Origin: Allotamlana fucoidanivorans
GTDB lineage: Bacteria > Bacteroidota > Bacteroidia > Flavobacteriales > Flavobacteriaceae
Assembly (NCBI RefSeq): GCF_045788535.1
Contig: NZ_CP074074.1
Location: forward strand, 62,001 to 126,000
Length of the DNA: 64,000 nucleotides
Reading direction: 5' to 3'
Below, piece by piece: positions 18,945-27,455 of the stretch (positions are counted from its first letter, which is position 1; the number at the start of each line of letters is the position of its first letter). A program made the position numbers and the translations under genes. Under the pieces are notes generated by a model. That model worked only from the letters and a program-made list of their open reading frames with translations, was not told where the DNA came from and did not search any database.

Positions 18945-20744
18945 CTAAATTGATTTATTTCGTTTACGCTCTACTTCTGTTAAAAATATTTTTCTAATGC
19001 GAAGATGATTTGGTGTTACTTCAACATACTCATCTTTTTGAATATATTCTAAAGCTTCTTCTAATGAAAATTTAATTGCAGGAACAATTTTAGCTTTATC
19101 ATCGGCTCCAGACGAACGTACGTTACTTAATTTCTTCGTTTTTGTAACGTTTACGGTCATATCATCACCACGAGAGTTTTCTCCAATTACCTGCCCTTCA
19201 TAAATATCTTCTCCTGGATCTATAAAGAATTTACCACGCTCTTGTAATTTATCAATAGAGTAAGGTATAGCTTGACCATTTTCCATAGATACTAAACTAC
19301 CATTTTGACGTTCTGGAATACCTCCTTTTAACGGCTGATATTCTTTAAATCTATGCGCCATAATAGCCTCACCAGCCGTAGCTGTAAGTAATTGGTTTCT
19401 CAATCCGATAATACCTCTTGAAGGAATAACAAATTCGCAAACCATACGATCGCCTTTGGCTTCCATACTAAGCATTTCACCTTTTCTAAGTGTAACCATT
19501 TCAATGGCTTTCCCAGACACTTCTTCTGGTAAATCAATAGTCATTTCTTCCACAGGTTCACACTTCACGCCATCAATCTCCTTTATAATAACCTGAGGCT
19601 GACCAATTTGCAACTCATACCCCTCACGCCTCATGGTTTCTATTAAAACTGATAAGTGCAATACCCCGCGACCAAATACCATAAACTTATCTGCGCTACC
19701 AGTTTCTTCAACTCTTAAGGCTAAGTTTTTTTCTAACTCTTTAGTCAGTCGGTCTTTTATATGTCTTGAGGTCACATATTTACCATCTTTACCAAAGAAC
19801 GGTGAATCATTAATAGTAAAGAGCATACTCATAGTCGGCTCATCAATAGCAATGGTTTTTAACCCTTCAGGATTTTCCCAATCGGCAACCGTATCACCAA
19901 TTTCAAAACCTTCTAATCCTACAATAGCACAAATATCACCTGCTTTAACTTCATCTACCTTTTTACGACCTAGGCCTTCAAAGGTATGAAGCTCTTTTAT
20001 TCTAGATTTCACGATACTTCCATCACGCTTTACCAAAGAAATATTCTGATTTACCTTTAACTCACCACGTGTTAACCTTCCAATAGCAATACGCCCAGTA
20101 AATGATGAAAAATCTAAAGAAGTAATTAACATTTGTGTGGTTCCCTCTTCTATCTTTGGCTCAGGAATATGTTCAATAACCATATCTAATAAAGGCTCTA
20201 TGTTTTCTGTTGGTTTTTGCCAATCTTCACTCATCCAATTATTTTTAGCAGAGCCATAAACGGTGGGGAAATCTAATTGCCACTCTTCGGCACCTAACTC
20301 AAACATTAAATCGAACACTTTTTCATGCACCTCATCAGGGGTACAATTCTCCTTATCAACTTTATTAACAACTACACATGGCTTTAAACCTAAGTCAATA
20401 GCTTTTTGTAAAACAAAGCGTGTTTGTGGCATAGGCCCTTCAAACGCATCAACTAACAACAATACACCATCGGCCATATTTAATACACGCTCTACTTCTC
20501 CTCCAAAATCGGCGTGACCAGGTGTGTCAATGATATTAATTTTTGTATCTTTATAGGTAACCGAAACATTTTTTGAGGTAATTGTAATACCTCTTTCTCG
20601 TTCCAAATCATTATTGTCAAGAATTAAATCGCCAGTGTTTTCGTTTTCACGAAATAACTGACAATGGTACATAATCTTATCAACCAAGGTCGTTTTTCCG
20701 TGGTCTACGTGTGCAATAATTGCAATGTTTTTAATATTAGCCAT
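18945..20744 (-). CDS. typA: ribosome-associated GTPase TypA/BipA
   Basis: 599 aa from the Met in MANIKNIAIIAHVDHGKTT; an in-frame start at 20795 would add 17 residues and is less likely. G1 AHVDHGKTTL, G2/G3 RGITI and DTPGHADF, and G4 NKVDK are visible, followed by the EF-G-like C-terminal domains. TypA assists ribosome assembly and translation under stress. About 155 bp separate it from the divergent gene at 20901. Confidence 0.93.
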   Translation of the reverse strand: MANIKNIAIIAHVDHGKTTLVDKIMYHCQLFRENENTGDLILDNNDLERERGITITSKNVSVTYKDTKINIIDTPGHADFGGEVERVLNMADGVLLLVDAFEGPMPQTRFVLQKAIDLGLKPCVVVNKVDKENCTPDEVHEKVFDLMFELGAEEWQLDFPTVYGSAKNNWMSEDWQKPTENIEPLLDMVIEHIPEPKIEEGTTQMLITSLDFSSFTGRIAIGRLTRGELKVNQNISLVKRDGSIVKSRIKELHTFEGLGRKKVDEVKAGDICAIVGLEGFEIGDTVADWENPEGLKTIAIDEPTMSMLFTINDSPFFGKDGKYVTSRHIKDRLTKELEKNLALRVEETGSADKFMVFGRGVLHLSVLIETMRREGYELQIGQPQVIIKEIDGVKCEPVEEMTIDLPEEVSGKAIEMVTLRKGEMLSMEAKGDRMVCEFVIPSRGIIGLRNQLLTATAGEAIMAHRFKEYQPLKGGIPERQNGSLVSMENGQAIPYSIDKLQERGKFFIDPGEDIYEGQVIGENSRGDDMTVNVTKTKKLSNVRSSGADDKAKIVPAIKFSLEEALEYIQKDEYVEVTPNHLRIRKIFLTEVERKRNKSI

Positions 20745-20900
20745 AATGTTGCCTTTATTTAAGCGTGCAAATGTACGTGATATTTTGTCATACAAGGTAA
20801 CATTTTGTTAATTAAATGTTATAATATGATGCTACATCAACCTTTTTAACCTTTCTAACGTTTAATACTATACATAACGATTTTTTTAATACTATTAATT

Positions 20901-21260
20901 ATGAAATCTCTAAGTAATTACACAAAGTTTACGCCTTATTTATATTTTATTGCCATAACCATTTACTTTTTTACCGTTATAAACAGAGCAGAAGGACTAA
21001 CAGCTTATCCTATTCTTCTTTTAGGTATACCTTTTTTATGGCAAATAATAAAACCCAATAAATACCTAAACTTTTTATTGGGAATCACTTTTGTTTGTGT
21101 TTCGTCTTATTTAATCATTGTTTATTTTACGTATTTATTTAAAATTTTCAACTTTTCAAATCATTCTGTTCAACTTATAGGATCTGGAAGTTTATTATTC
21201 TTTTCAAGTTTGATTATGGCTCTGTGGATAATAAGAAATAGTTTAAAAGAATCACTATAA
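20901..21260 (+). CDS. hypothetical membrane protein
   Basis: 119 aa with four hydrophobic segments (about residues 12-28, 34-50, 55-80 and 90-110). No family is recognised. It lies 35 nt upstream of kdsA on the same strand. A short TATGTAACTTTGTAG stretch between them may hold a separate kdsA promoter. Confidence 0.65.
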   Translation: MKSLSNYTKFTPYLYFIAITIYFFTVINRAEGLTAYPILLLGIPFLWQIIKPNKYLNFLLGITFVCVSSYLIIVYFTYLFKIFNFSNHSVQLIGSGSLLFFSSLIMALWIIRNSLKESL

Positions 21261-21295
21261 TATATGTAACTTTGTAGCCTAAAATTACAAAGCAA

Positions 21296-22114
21296 ATGAG
21301 CATTCAGGACGTTCCTAAAATTAAGCATACCCATTCTAACAACTTCTTTTTATTATGTGGCCCATGTGCTATTGAAGGCGAAGATATGGCGCTACGAATA
21401 GCTGAAAAAGTTGTTTCTATCACCGATAAATTAGAAATTCCTTATGTTTTTAAAGGTAGTTTTAAAAAAGCAAACAGAAGTAGAATTGATAGCTTTACCG
21501 GAATTGGTAATGAGAAAGCGCTTAAAATCTTAAAAAAAGTATCTGACACATTTGATGTGCCAACTGTAACAGATATTCATGAAGTTGCTGATGCCCAATT
21601 AGCGGCTCAATATGTGGATGTGTTACAAATTCCTGCATTTTTAGTACGTCAAACTGATTTAGTGGTAGCAGCTGCCAAAACAGACAAGGTGGTTAACCTT
21701 AAAAAAGGGCAATTTATGAGTCCGGAAGCCATGAAACATGCCGTTCAAAAAGTAAAAGATGCAGGAAGCGACAAAGCTTGGATTACAGACCGTGGTTCCA
21801 TGTTTGGGTATCAGGACATGATTGTTGATTTTCGTGGTATTCCTACCATGCGTCAATATGCCCCAACCGTTTTAGACGTTACACATTCTCTGCAACAACC
21901 CAATCAAAGTGTTGGTGTGACAGGTGGTCGTCCAGATATGATTGAAACTATTGCTCGTGCCGGAGTAGTAAATAATGTGGATGGCTTATTTATTGAAACC
22001 CATTTTGACCCTGCTAATGCTAAAAGTGATGGTGCCAATATGCTTCATTTAGACAACTTAGAAAAACTTTTAAGTAATTTAGTTGCTATAAGAAAGACGG
22101 TAAACAATTTATAG
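21296..22114 (+). CDS. kdsA: 3-deoxy-8-phosphooctulonate (KDO-8-P) synthase
   Basis: 272 aa. The DAHP/KDO8P synthase pattern is clear: LLCGPCAIEGEDMA, FKGSFKKANRSR, VPTVTDIHE, QIPAFLVRQTDL, TDRGSMFGYQDMIVDFRG and GGRPDMIETIARAGV. It condenses phosphoenolpyruvate with arabinose-5-phosphate to give KDO-8-phosphate for lipopolysaccharide. This agrees with the nearby surface-glycan genes. Full length. Confidence 0.94.
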   Translation: MSIQDVPKIKHTHSNNFFLLCGPCAIEGEDMALRIAEKVVSITDKLEIPYVFKGSFKKANRSRIDSFTGIGNEKALKILKKVSDTFDVPTVTDIHEVADAQLAAQYVDVLQIPAFLVRQTDLVVAAAKTDKVVNLKKGQFMSPEAMKHAVQKVKDAGSDKAWITDRGSMFGYQDMIVDFRGIPTMRQYAPTVLDVTHSLQQPNQSVGVTGGRPDMIETIARAGVVNNVDGLFIETHFDPANAKSDGANMLHLDNLEKLLSNLVAIRKTVNNL

Positions 22115-22140
22115 TAGCAGTTATTATTTATTTTTTGAAT

Positions 22141-22518
22141 TCATAAAAACCATGCCTTTTTACCTTTTCTAGTATTTTCGGCGGCAGCATGCAATAATTG
22201 TTCAAAATTTTCTTGATCTAAATCTTCAATAGCTTTTAATTGAATAGAACGCACCTGCTTTCTGTTATTATCATTCTTTAAAACAGGAAAATCATTCTCT
22301 AAAAGCACGCCATGAACAAAAACTACATCTACATAATCTTTCCCTTTTAAAATATTTAGATATACCATAGGTTTCTTACCTATATTGTAGAATGGTATTT
22401 TATAACTGTAACGTTCAACCACATGGGGAAGCGTATTCAGAATAACATTCCGAACATACAACATGATGGATTGATACGGTTCTTTCTGGCTTAAAAAATA
22501 TTGGTCTACTGGTTTCAA
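22141..22518 (-). CDS. DUF1801 domain protein
   Basis: 125 aa soluble protein. VVERYSYKIPFYNIGKKPMVYLNI and the C-terminal basic end (NTRKGKKAWFL) match the YdhG/DUF1801 pattern. Function unknown. It is convergent with kdsA, with 26 bp between. Confidence 0.75.
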   Translation of the reverse strand: MKPVDQYFLSQKEPYQSIMLYVRNVILNTLPHVVERYSYKIPFYNIGKKPMVYLNILKGKDYVDVVFVHGVLLENDFPVLKNDNNRKQVRSIQLKAIEDLDQENFEQLLHAAAENTRKGKKAWFL

Positions 22519-22548
22519 AAAAACTTCTTTGACTTACAAAATAAGCAT

Positions 22549-23319
22549 TTAATTGATCCCTTCAGCACTTTTTTTTGGTAAAACCTCTTCTGGAAATGGA
22601 AATAAAATGGTTGAATTCTTTTCGGCGGCAATATTAGATAAAGTTTGATACAACCTTAACTTTATTGCTGATGGTGACTGATCTATTAATTTCCCTGCCT
22701 CAAGTAATTTACCAGCGGCTTGTTCTTCAGCTAAAGCCAAAATAATACGTGCACGTCTAGAACGTTCGGCTTCAGCTTGATTGGCCATCATACGTTTCAT
22801 GTTTTCGGGTAACTGAATATCTTTTATTTTTACATCTATGATTTCAATTCCCCACTCCTTGGTTTCTACTTCAACTATTTTCTTAATATTATTCCCCATC
22901 TCTTCGCGCTTAGATAAAATAGTATCCAATTCCACTTTACCGCAAACATCGCGCAGAGCTGCCTGAGATAATTGCGTGATAGCAAACGTGAATTCTTCAA
23001 CTTCTAAAACTGCCATTTCTGGATTAATCACTTTAAAGAAGACCACGCCATCAATACTACACGGCACATTATCTTCCGTCATAACTTCTTGAGAAACTAC
23101 ATTTATAGTAATTACCCTAATATCAACTATTTGTATAGTGTCCACTAATGGAATAATCCATCTAAATCCAGGCTTTAACGTGCCGATATGCTTACCAAAC
23201 CTAAATTTTAAAGCGCGCTTGTATTCAAAAATAATGCGTATTCCGGATAACAGAAATACAACAATGAAAATCGTAAAAATTAGCAGAAGATTCATGACAT
23301 ATGTTTTTTTTAAAATCAA
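22549..23319 (-). CDS. SPFH/band 7 protein, slipin-like
   Basis: 256 aa: one N-terminal transmembrane segment (MNLLLIFTIFIVVFLLSGIRII) then the band-7 domain with EYKRALKFRFGKHIGTLKPGFRWIIPLVDTI and the coiled helix AEAERSRRARIILALAEEQAAGKL. The actual start may be the Met at residue 9 (coordinate 23295). Slipins form membrane-bound oligomers linked to membrane organisation; partner proteases of the NfeD type are not adjacent. Confidence 0.85.
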   Translation of the reverse strand: MILKKTYVMNLLLIFTIFIVVFLLSGIRIIFEYKRALKFRFGKHIGTLKPGFRWIIPLVDTIQIVDIRVITINVVSQEVMTEDNVPCSIDGVVFFKVINPEMAVLEVEEFTFAITQLSQAALRDVCGKVELDTILSKREEMGNNIKKIVEVETKEWGIEIIDVKIKDIQLPENMKRMMANQAEAERSRRARIILALAEEQAAGKLLEAGKLIDQSPSAIKLRLYQTLSNIAAEKNSTILFPFPEEVLPKKSAEGIN

Positions 23320-23393
23320 CGAATTACCTTATAAGATAAGACTTTTTAAGCAATTATAAAATGATATGTATCAGAAAATCAAGGAATCTGGTT

Positions 23394-24608
23394 TTAAACC
23401 TGTGCCTCCCCTTTTACATAATCCTGCAAATAGCTAAACCGTGGGGTTAGTCTTCCGTTTTCGGTAATTTTAGCGCGCTTTAAAATGCCTTCTTTGTCAT
23501 CATTAAAAAACGCAGGAATGACATGTTTTAAAAACATATCTCCAAAACCTTCACTAGCATCTTGTGGTAGTTCGCATGGTAAATTATCAACCGCCATGAC
23601 CGCAATGGCTTCATCATTTTTAAAATTGGTTTCAGATGCGGTTTCTGGGTTGTAACCATAAATAGGATCTGCAATAGTTGATGCCCTGAGCGTAGTAGCA
23701 ACTGGCCCGTTAACATCACAACTAATATCAGCCACTACTTTAATATTGAAATTGGCAGACGTAACATCTTCTCTTGTATACAAATACGGGGCTCCATCAC
23801 CATAAAAATGCCCTGCTATATACAAATCGGTTACCTTGGCAAAGCGCATAAAATCTGATTCATAGTCCTTTGGATTATTGAAAAAATCATGAACATCATG
23901 TACCCTTTTTCCATCCTTTCTTTTATTGTAATCTAGTACATCTATTTTACAATACACAGGCTCCTCAAAATTCAAACTCAAATAATCTTCAACCAACACT
24001 TGCTTAATACGCATGGCATCTAACATTTCCTGTGCTCCATTAGATACTTTTCCGCTTCCCGTCAGTAATATTTTAATATGGGGCAATTCAAAATTCTTTA
24101 ATTCATTAATCAAAGCCTCTTGATTGGGTAATGCACTTGCCTTGGGTAATTGCCAAGAATTATATTTTAATCCCCAAGCTCTAAATCCATTATACGCACC
24201 TACAATACCTGCATACTTTCCAAATCCAATGAGTCTGTTTCCGTTTTCATCTGTTATAGTTTCATGGTCATAAAGCTCTATATTCTTATCTAAAATAGCT
24301 TGCAACAGCTTTCTATTATACGGCTGTTTCTTTATAGTATGCGAAAAGAAAAAATACTTTTTATTAGGAATTAATGCCTCTATGGGGACTTCTTTAACAC
24401 CAATCATAACATCACATCCTGAAATATTATGGGTTACATCAAAGCCTTCTTTTAAATAAGCTTCATCTTCAAACACACGAACTTCTGAAGTTTCTACAAT
24501 AAAATCAGCCATTGGATATTGTCCTTTTGCCTCGGCTAATTTGGTTGGCGAAAACACCACACGACGATCGGGCGGATTTTTACGTTCTTTTATAATGGCA
24601 AATTTCAT
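23394..24608 (-). CDS. alanine dehydrogenase / saccharopine dehydrogenase-like NAD(P) oxidoreductase
   Basis: 404 aa. The N-terminal part KFAIIKERKNPPDRRVVFSP is typical of the alanine dehydrogenase/PNT N-domain; the middle ILLTGSGKVSNGAQEML is a Rossmann loop; VADISCDVNGPVATTLRASTIADPIYGY resembles saccharopine dehydrogenase (lysine-forming) catalytic regions. The substrate is uncertain. The gene points away from ssrA, about 180 bp upstream of it. Confidence 0.75.
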   Translation of the reverse strand: MKFAIIKERKNPPDRRVVFSPTKLAEAKGQYPMADFIVETSEVRVFEDEAYLKEGFDVTHNISGCDVMIGVKEVPIEALIPNKKYFFFSHTIKKQPYNRKLLQAILDKNIELYDHETITDENGNRLIGFGKYAGIVGAYNGFRAWGLKYNSWQLPKASALPNQEALINELKNFELPHIKILLTGSGKVSNGAQEMLDAMRIKQVLVEDYLSLNFEEPVYCKIDVLDYNKRKDGKRVHDVHDFFNNPKDYESDFMRFAKVTDLYIAGHFYGDGAPYLYTREDVTSANFNIKVVADISCDVNGPVATTLRASTIADPIYGYNPETASETNFKNDEAIAVMAVDNLPCELPQDASEGFGDMFLKHVIPAFFNDDKEGILKRAKITENGRLTPRFSYLQDYVKGEAQV

Positions 24609-24646
24609 AGGGTTTTGGAATAATTTTTGCTCTAATTTACTCGGAT

Positions 24647-24679
24647 TTGATATGATTTACAAAGTTTTTGGTAAATTTG
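24647..24679 (+). promoter_or_regulatory. Bacteroidota-type promoter upstream of the RNA motif and ssrA
   Basis: TTG at 24647-24649 and TAAATTTG at 24672-24679 match the TTG / TANNTTTG consensus with a 22-nt spacer, slightly long. A start about 6 nt downstream would fall at the first bases of the structured motif that begins near 24682. Confidence 0.55.
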
Positions 24680-24681
24680 CT

Positions 24682-24764
24682 GCCCGCGTTAAGGATTGAA
24701 CGATATGTTTGAGCTCCTCGCAGAGAGCGAGTAGTGAAAGCCTGACCCGATTGGGGAACGCACA
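24682..24764 (+). ncRNA. structured RNA motif common in Flavobacteria
   Basis: The segment GCCCGCGTTAAGGATTGAAC ... GCCTGACCCGATTGGGGAACGC has an outer pairing GCGTT/AACGC, an inner hairpin CTCGC-AGAGA-GCGAG, and the conserved blocks AAGGATTGA and CCTGACCCG. I recognise this arrangement as a recurrent noncoding element of Flavobacteria, possibly the one named Flavo-1, but the name is from memory. It begins just after a promoter and ends 27 nt before tmRNA. Confidence 0.55.
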
Positions 24765-24790
24765 AATAAAATTACTATTATATTAAAAAT

Positions 24791-25187
24791 GGGGTCGACT
24801 GGTTTTGACAGCGAGATTAATGAAATGGTAAGCACGTGGTGTAATGATTTTGAAACACCTTAAAGGCTAAATCAAACTTTAAACGGCGAGAATAACTACG
24901 CTTTAGCTGCTTAATAACTGAATTATAGTAAGTTCAAGCCCCGGCACACTAGGTGTGCAAGCTAAATGTCTCCTGAAAGCCTTGGTTAATGGCGTTCTTT
25001 TTAGAGGCATCGTAAAAATTGACTAAGATGGTGTAGCGCTTTGATGCACTTTCAAGATTTAGAAGCTAAGTTATAAGTAGGCTGTCTTTAGCTAGCTTAT
25101 AATCGAAAAACCAAGAAAAGACTAAACGTGTAGAAAGCTCTTTGGTTACTTGTTTGGACGAGAGTTCGATTCTCTCCGACTCCACAG
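24791..25187 (+). ncRNA. ssrA: transfer-messenger RNA (tmRNA)
   Basis: The 5' end GGGGTCGACTGG pairs with 3' CGACTCC to form the acceptor stem, and the T-arm GAGAGTTCGATTCTC is present. The tag frame at 24885-24911 reads GENNYALAA followed by two TAA stops, as expected for Bacteroidota. It rescues stalled ribosomes. The 3' end reads CGACTCC-A-CAG rather than CGACTCC-A-CCA: the genomic CCA is lost because an element integrated here, and the displaced CCA copy lies at 59165-59173. Confidence 0.95.
25173..25185 (+). repeat. attL: 13-bp core of the element in the ssrA 3' end
   Basis: TCTCCGACTCCAC here is repeated exactly at 59159-59171. It covers the end of the T-arm and the acceptor strand of tmRNA, a frequent target of tyrosine recombinases. 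Confidence 0.85.
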
Positions 25188-25229
25188 AAAACCCTTGTAT
25201 ACCTATAAAATACAAGGGTTTTACTTTTT
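25188..25229 (+). terminator. intrinsic terminator supplied by the element for ssrA
   Basis: AAAACCCTTGTAT and ATACAAGGGTTTT form a perfect 13-bp stem with a 9-nt loop, followed by a T-rich run. It lies just inside attL, so the element brings a replacement terminator for the tmRNA it enters. Confidence 0.85.
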
Positions 25230-25329
25230 AGTTGATAATTTCAGGGATAAAATTTCAATTTTTTCATTGTTGATAATCAGTCCTTTTCTTTAACTTCATA
25301 AAATATTAATCTAAAAATTATAATAAATT

Positions 25330-25620
25330 ATGAACGGAGAATACCGAAACCACACCCAAAGACTAAATGAATTAGTTGCTAATAAAAATAAATACAGTCT
25401 CGATATTTATTTAGAAAAGCTTAAAAAGCTTTCAAATGATATTACGGAAGATATTATCAATGATTTAATTACAACCTATAAAAATAATCCTGAAATAATA
25501 AATTATTTATTATCACTGATTCAAAAAATAGAGTTAGATAGTCATCATGTCCCTTTAATAAATATAAATGATATTGAAAATAATTTAATTCAGTCAGTGT
25601 ATAAAATAATAGAAGAATAA
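25330..25620 (+). CDS. hypothetical protein at the left end of the element
   Basis: 96 aa, highly charged and predicted helical (HTQRLNELVANKNKYSLDIYLEKLKKL). No signal, membrane segment or known motif. It is the first ORF after attL; function unknown. Confidence 0.5.
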   Translation: MNGEYRNHTQRLNELVANKNKYSLDIYLEKLKKLSNDITEDIINDLITTYKNNPEIINYLLSLIQKIELDSHHVPLININDIENNLIQSVYKIIEE

Positions 25621-25662
25621 ACGCAAAATAATAGTTTTTCATTACAGGCTTTTACTTAAAAC

Positions 25663-25793
25663 CACTGAAAACCACACACAATGCACCACTCAGTAACAAC
25701 TTAGTCACCACAGCATTTTTTACATACAAAATCAAGTAATTCACACATTTCTCAACACTAACACTGAAAACCACACACAATGCACTACTCAGT
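25663..25793. repeat. pair of 32-bp direct repeats before the transposase remnant
   Basis: CACTGAAAACCACACACAAT plus GCAC-C/T-ACTCAGT occurs at 25663-25694 and 25762-25793 with one mismatch. A weaker copy (AACCACTTAAAACCACACAA) lies near 26061-26080. The second copy abuts the transposase remnant. Otherwise 25621-25779 holds nothing I can assign. Confidence 0.75.
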
Positions 25794-25983
25794 CCTCACC
25801 CAGTTTATGGGGCTTAGAAAGGTAAATACTATTGGTATTGCACAGGCCGTTAAGGTGATGCACTTATCTGCTATGGCCTATAACCTTAAAAAGTATCTGA
25901 AATTCATTGAAAAAACAGTGAAAAGTGATGCAGAGGCAAAGCATCGTTTGTATTTGCAACTTAAAGCCTCAATATTACTTTGA
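25780..25983 (+). pseudogene. IS1182-like transposase C-terminal remnant (left)
   Basis: From about 25793 the frame reads LTQFMGLRKVNTIGIAQAVK ... AYNLKKYLKFIEK, about 60 residues closely related to the C-terminus of the remnant at 53589-54020 on the opposite strand. The catalytic part is missing, so it cannot transpose. The first residues (MHYSV) come from the 32-bp repeat, not from the transposase. Confidence 0.75.
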
Positions 25984-26190
25984 ATAAGCCCTTTAGAAGT
26001 ACTGAAATTTACGTAGAAAACAGGGGGGGTATACGAATACCTATTACAAAATAGTTAAAACCACTTAAAACCACACAACGTGTGTACTTTATAAAACCGT
26101 ATTCGTTAAAAAACAGCGTTTTACGTTTTTTTATTTCATTTTTTGCCGAATTTTTGCCGAAAACATGTCGATATTCTTAATTAATTTTCG

Positions 26191-26223
26191 AAAAAAAAAT
26201 ACCGTAGCAATTTAATGCTACGG
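26191..26223 (-). terminator. intrinsic terminator of the 33-aa ORF
   Basis: Read on the minus strand: CCGTAGC-ATTAAATT-GCTACGG (26202-26223) followed by a run of T (26191-26199 complement). It sits 10 nt past the stop of the small ORF and supports that this ORF is expressed. Confidence 0.8.
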
Positions 26224-26232
26224 TTTGGTTAA

Positions 26233-26334
26233 CTACTCCCTTGATGACCAATAAGCGTCATTTTCAGGATTTAATTGATTTGCATGATTGTCAAGCTCTT
26301 CTTGACTGTAATCATAATCTGAATTTAAACTCAT
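26233..26334 (-). CDS. 33-aa small acidic protein
   Basis: ATG at 26334 to TAG at 26233. The product begins MSLNSDYDYSQEELDN and continues HANQLNPENDAYWSSRE. A D-Y-D-Y-S-Q-x-E-L-D ... N-P-x-N-x-x-Y-W pattern is familiar from short orphan ORFs in Bacteroidota and some Proteobacteria, but I cannot name a function. A good terminator follows directly. Expression is likely given the terminator; the role is unknown. Confidence 0.55.
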   Translation of the reverse strand: MSLNSDYDYSQEELDNHANQLNPENDAYWSSRE

Positions 26335-26461
26335 AATTTTTAGGTTAAAATAATTAATAAATTCATCTCAAACGAAATGATGAAATAAAACTAATGGAAA
26401 AACAAGTGTGAAAAAGGCAATATTTAGCGAAATTTACCTGAGACGAATAATTGCTTAAAAA

Positions 26462-26575
26462 ATGACATTATTACATCCAGAAAACGAAAACGACATAGGT
26501 GCTGAAGAAATACATTTTACACATGTATCTTCAACTAATTTAATGGACATTAAAAATCCTTTTGACACATTGTAA
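26462..26575 (+). CDS. possible 37-aa ORF before the array
   Basis: ATG at 26462 to TAA at 26575; the product is MTLLHPENENDIGAEEIHFT plus 17 residues. There is no known motif. It overlaps the predicted array promoter, so it may be a remnant of a longer gene. Confidence 0.3.
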   Translation: MTLLHPENENDIGAEEIHFTHVSSTNLMDIKNPFDTL

Positions 26576-26591
26576 GAAAGTTATTATATTG
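26562..26591 (+). promoter_or_regulatory. candidate promoter driving the start of the cassette array
   Basis: TTG at 26562-26564 and TATATTG at 26585-26591, 20 nt apart, approximate the TTG / TANNTTTG consensus. It reads towards the first cassette, whose start is 113 nt downstream. In integrons a promoter in this position (Pc) serves the first cassettes. Confidence 0.45.
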
Positions 26592-26679
26592 CAGCTAAAA
26601 CATTATAAAACCAAAATAATAAGAATGATAAAAAAACTAAAAAACCATCGTTATCCCTCCCGATTAGATGTAATATGTA

Positions 26680-26713
26680 GTTTTCAATCATTCATATAAA
26701 CAAGTTGTAGCAC
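26680..26713 (+). repeat. left boundary half-site of the array (attI-like or truncated attC-like)
   Basis: CAATCATTCATATAAACAAGTTGTAG resembles the right half of complete sites (for example CAACAAATCATATACAAACAAGTTATAG at the 37,2xx site) but no matching left arm lies upstream. GTT at 26704-26706 starts the first cassette. Confidence 0.6.
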
Positions 26714-26735
26714 ATTATGACCAACCAAACGCAAA

Positions 26736-27308
26736 ATGAATAAATTCACAGTTCTTTTATTACTCATAACAATCGGAATTATTTCCTGCAAAAATTCTGA
26801 AAAGGAAATTGACAAATTGGAAATTGCTAAGAAATACTATAAAATTCTTGACAAATCAGATGTTACTGGAATCGAAACTTTGCTGACCGATAGCCTATTG
26901 ACAAAGGAAACCGAATATGACTATGAACAGACATTTTCCAAAAAAGAATACGTGGAATGGCTAAAATGGGATTCTGTGTTCGAACCGACGTACAAAATCC
27001 TTGAAATCGGACAGGAAAATGGAACTGTAAAAGCTAAAATTTCAAAAACAGACAAAAGAATCTCTTTCCTTCATAAAGAGCCTATTGTGACTGACCAAGT
27101 TATCCATTTTGACAAGGATAAAATAACCAGTATTGAAACAACAAAATATGTGATTTTCAACGATTCAGTATTTGTTAAAAACAGAGATGGACTCTTGAAT
27201 TGGATTGACAAAAATCACCCTGAACTAAATGGATTTATTCACGACCAAACAAAGACTGGCGGAATGAAATACCTAAAAGCGATTGAACTTTATGAAAATA
27301 AAAAATAA
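26736..27308 (+). CDS. cassette 1: lipoprotein, NTF2-like candidate
   Basis: 190 aa with a lipoprotein signal (KFTVLLLLITIGIISC, Cys at residue 19). The mature part, with KKYYKILDKSDVTGIETLLTDS, resembles the start of SnoaL/NTF2-like domains; this is tentative. The ATG 32 nt after the cassette's GTT is preferred. A nine-codon ORF at 26717 overlaps the start. The cassette ends at the AAC of 27317-27319. Confidence 0.7.
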   Translation: MNKFTVLLLLITIGIISCKNSEKEIDKLEIAKKYYKILDKSDVTGIETLLTDSLLTKETEYDYEQTFSKKEYVEWLKWDSVFEPTYKILEIGQENGTVKAKISKTDKRISFLHKEPIVTDQVIHFDKDKITSIETTKYVIFNDSVFVKNRDGLLNWIDKNHPELNGFIHDQTKTGGMKYLKAIELYENKK

Positions 27309-27309
27309 C

Positions 27310-27448
27310 GTGCTACAACAATGTATAACCGCAATTACGGCGGATTCGACTACGGCCAAATCCACTCGGTATTGCGAACTTCTGTGCTCTACTGAAAATT
27401 AACGCGTATTAACCCGTAACTGACGGTTATACGAGACCGTTGCCATTA
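27310..27448 (+). repeat. attC-like site 1 (class A)
   Basis: AAC 27317-27319, GTT 27439-27441. The arms TATAACCGCAATTACGG and CCGTAACTGACGGTTATA pair imperfectly. This class A core recurs at sites 13, 15, 17 and 22. Confidence 0.88.
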
Positions 27449-27455
27449 ATTTAAA

